Shown: positions 62,491 through 64,000 of the stretch, one piece after another
How the letters are laid out: the number at the start of each line of letters is the position of its first letter
Position numbering within the stretch: the first letter of the stretch is position 1
From: Microbacterium sp. SORGH_AS_0428
GTDB taxonomy: Bacteria > Actinomycetota > Actinomycetes > Actinomycetales > Microbacteriaceae
Direction of reading: 5' to 3'
Length of the DNA: 64,000 bases
NCBI RefSeq assembly: GCF_031453615.1
Contig: NZ_JAVIZT010000001.1
Span: forward strand, 992,001 to 1,056,000
Translations under genes and position numbers: made by a program
Notes under the pieces: model-generated
Databases searched by the model: none
Seen by the model: the letters and a program-made list of their open reading frames with translations, nothing else
Told to the model about the DNA's origin: nothing

Positions 62491-63048
62491 TCAGGCGGGG
62501 GCGCTGGGCGGCGCGGGAAGCGGCTGCGCGTCACGGTGGGCGAGGATCTGGTTGACCTCGACCTGGTCGACGAGCACCTCGTGCAGCAACTGCACCTGCG
62601 GGATGCGGCGGATGACGAGGGGCGCTTCCACGCCGTCATCGAGGATCAAGGTGCCGGTGCCCCACAGCCGCTGCAGCGGGCCTCTGCGCACCGTGATGCG
62701 ATAACCGCGGACGTGGCTGAGCTCGCGCGAGCGACGCCCGAAGGCTCCCGAGCGCTCGATGACGCGACGCGTGGTGACCGTGTAGGTGTGCGAGAGCCAG
62801 GTGAGATACGGGATCACCACGAGCACGAGGACGACGAGCCCGGCGGCCAGCACCAGCATCCAGTCTTCGAACGGTGCCGGGAGATTCCCGAGGAAGTAGC
62901 CGACGGCTCCGGCGACGCCGATGAACACCAGGGCGCACCAGAGCAGTCGCCGGGCATGCCGGCGGGTGCGCACGATACGACGCTCCGGCGCCGCGACACC
63001 GGGTGCGGGTGTCGGCGGGCGGACCCCGAATCCGGTCGGCTGCGTCAC
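62491..63048 (-). CDS. PH (bPH2/DUF304)-domain membrane protein
   Basis: A 185-residue protein with a Pro-rich start, two adjacent membrane helices (about 36-53 and 63-82) and a bacterial PH-like domain (about 85-165, with HTYTVTTRRVIERSGAFGRR and YRITVRRGPLQRLWGTGTL). These proteins are conserved between birA and purK in actinobacteria; the function is unknown. A GTG start is used, with CACAAT as a weak -10 candidate 6 bases upstream. Confidence 0.88.
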   Translation of the reverse strand: MTQPTGFGVRPPTPAPGVAAPERRIVRTRRHARRLLWCALVFIGVAGAVGYFLGNLPAPFEDWMLVLAAGLVVLVLVVIPYLTWLSHTYTVTTRRVIERSGAFGRRSRELSHVRGYRITVRRGPLQRLWGTGTLILDDGVEAPLVIRRIPQVQLLHEVLVDQVEVNQILAHRDAQPLPAPPSAPA

Positions 63049-63119
63049 GTTCCCATTGTGCCCTGCGGCGCCGCGCGAACGCGGCTCACACGCCCGCCAC
63101 CCCGCAGCGGGTGCGGCAC

Positions 63120-63914
63120 CTATCGGACGTGTGTGACGTCTCCTGCCGCCACCGGCACCTGCGCACCGCCCGCGGACACGACCAGTCGTCCCTCCGCATC
63201 GATCCGCTCGGCACGGCCTTCGAGCGTCGTGCCATCCGGCAGCGACACCACGACCTCGCCGCCGAGAGTCGTGCAGACGCTCTCGACGGCGGACTGCACG
63301 CCCGCCGCGACCGCGTCACCGTCGGCGTCGATGAGCGCCGTGAGCAGGTCGTCGAGACCGCTCAGGTAGTCGGCGAGCAGCCTGTCCTCGTCGGCCTCCT
63401 GGCCGAGAGCGGCGAAGGAGATCGCCGTCGCCACGGGCAGATCCACCCGCGGCATCCGCGTATTGACCCCCGCACCGACCACGACCGCGTCGAACTCGCC
63501 GGGCACCGCCTCGGCCAGGATGCCGCAGATCTTCTGCCCCTCCACGAGCACATCGTTCGGCCATTTGAGCCCCACCGCCTGGGGGATGCCGCGCAGTTGC
63601 GCGGCGATCGCGCGCGTCATCGCGACGCCCGCGATGAGCGGGATCCACCCTCGCGCATGGATGGGGAGCGCCCCGACGCGCACCACGACGGAGGAGGCGA
63701 GCGCCGTCCCGGCGGGCGCGACCCAGGTGCGCTCGAGCCGGCCGCGGCCTCGGCGCTGATCGGTCGTCACCAGCACGGACAGATGCGGCCACCCGGCATC
63801 GTCCGCGAGGACGGCGGCGACCGCATCCGCGTTCGTCGAGTCGGTCGTCTCGACGACCTGCACCCGGGGACTGACGGCGGCGGCGAGCGGGTATCCATCG
63901 GCGGGGATCGGCAT
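63120..63914 (-). CDS. birA: Biotin--[acetyl-CoA carboxylase] ligase, monofunctional
   Basis: A 264-residue biotin protein ligase that activates biotin as biotinyl-AMP and attaches it to carboxylase carrier proteins. ETTDSTNADA, TTDQRRGRGRLERTW (adenylate-binding loop), LKWPNDVLVEGQKICGILAE and VVGAGVNTRMP are present. The N-terminal helix-turn-helix of the repressor form is absent. The start at 63914 is preceded by TAGGGT at 7 bases. The C-terminal SH3-like domain is short but present (GTTLEGRAERIDAEGRLVV). Confidence 0.95.
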   Translation of the reverse strand: MPIPADGYPLAAAVSPRVQVVETTDSTNADAVAAVLADDAGWPHLSVLVTTDQRRGRGRLERTWVAPAGTALASSVVVRVGALPIHARGWIPLIAGVAMTRAIAAQLRGIPQAVGLKWPNDVLVEGQKICGILAEAVPGEFDAVVVGAGVNTRMPRVDLPVATAISFAALGQEADEDRLLADYLSGLDDLLTALIDADGDAVAAGVQSAVESVCTTLGGEVVVSLPDGTTLEGRAERIDAEGRLVVSAGGAQVPVAAGDVTHVR

Positions 63915-63921
63915 GGGCCAC

Positions 63922-63927
63922 ACCCTA
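63922..63927 (-). promoter_or_regulatory. -10 box of birA (leaderless type)
   Basis: TAGGGT on the minus strand, 7 bases before the ATG at 63914. Confidence 0.5.
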
Positions 63928-64000
63928 CTCGCGGCCCCGGATCGGGCTCCCCCGTTGACAGCCGGAGTGCACACCTCACGACGACGGCATCGGAGACAGA

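Overview
The window is chromosomal DNA of a high-GC actinobacterium, most consistent with Microbacteriaceae (Microbacterium-like). The support is the mtrA-mtrB-lpqB-comF-hpf-secA order, a WhiB regulator next to the actinobacterial DUF3499/metallopeptidase/DUF5719 neighbourhood, LCP-type wall ligation, and start sites that often sit 6-7 nt after a TANNNT -10 box (leaderless mRNAs). No rRNA, tRNA, CRISPR array or transposase was seen. Coding density is very high and no gene-free stretch exceeds 300 bases; the longest gap is about 220 bases, between secA and padR.

Layout. 1-7 kb: a truncated aminotransferase, an Lrp regulator, secA, a PadR regulator, a protein resembling the cytoplasmic part of TPM-domain proteins, and hpf. 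7-12 kb: comF, lpqB, mtrB and mtrA, all on the minus strand. 12-17 kb: an overlapping plus-strand operon (GDPD-type membrane protein, DUF4129, DUF4350, MoxR ATPase, DUF58). 17-20 kb: a furA-katG peroxide-defence operon with a clean Fur-type operator, lying between that operon and its usual partners spoIIM and RDD (20-22 kb). 22-29 kb: DUF3499, a metallopeptidase-fold protein, DUF5719, a large membrane glycosyltransferase, whiB and manA.

28.7-60.7 kb is a large wall-polysaccharide locus. It holds two O-antigen-ligase/polymerase proteins; a galactofuranan module (GlfT1, Wzt1/Wzm1, GlfT2, Glf and a polytopic protein); dTDP-sugar genes (rmlA, rmlB, an RmlC that lacks the RmlD half of the actinobacterial fusion, and a separate SDR); polyprenol-phosphate mannose synthase; further multi-TM proteins; and a second ABC exporter whose Wzt carries a C-terminal glycan-recognition domain. 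An eight-gene minus-strand run (59170 down to 47903) encodes four glycosyltransferases, an OafA-like acyltransferase, an AlgJ/AlgX-like SGNH protein, a lipoprotein and a secreted LGFP-repeat protein. An LCP ligase completes the set. The likely picture is nucleotide-sugar synthesis, assembly on a polyprenyl carrier, export by two different ABC systems, trans-membrane O-acylation, LCP attachment to peptidoglycan, and binding of the finished wall polymer by the LGFP protein.

60.7-64 kb: purE (coupled to the LCP gene), purK, a PH-domain membrane protein and birA.

Gene starts were chosen from Shine-Dalgarno sites, stop/start overlaps, -10 spacing and family N-termini. Functions are inferred from motifs read by eye; no database search was run.
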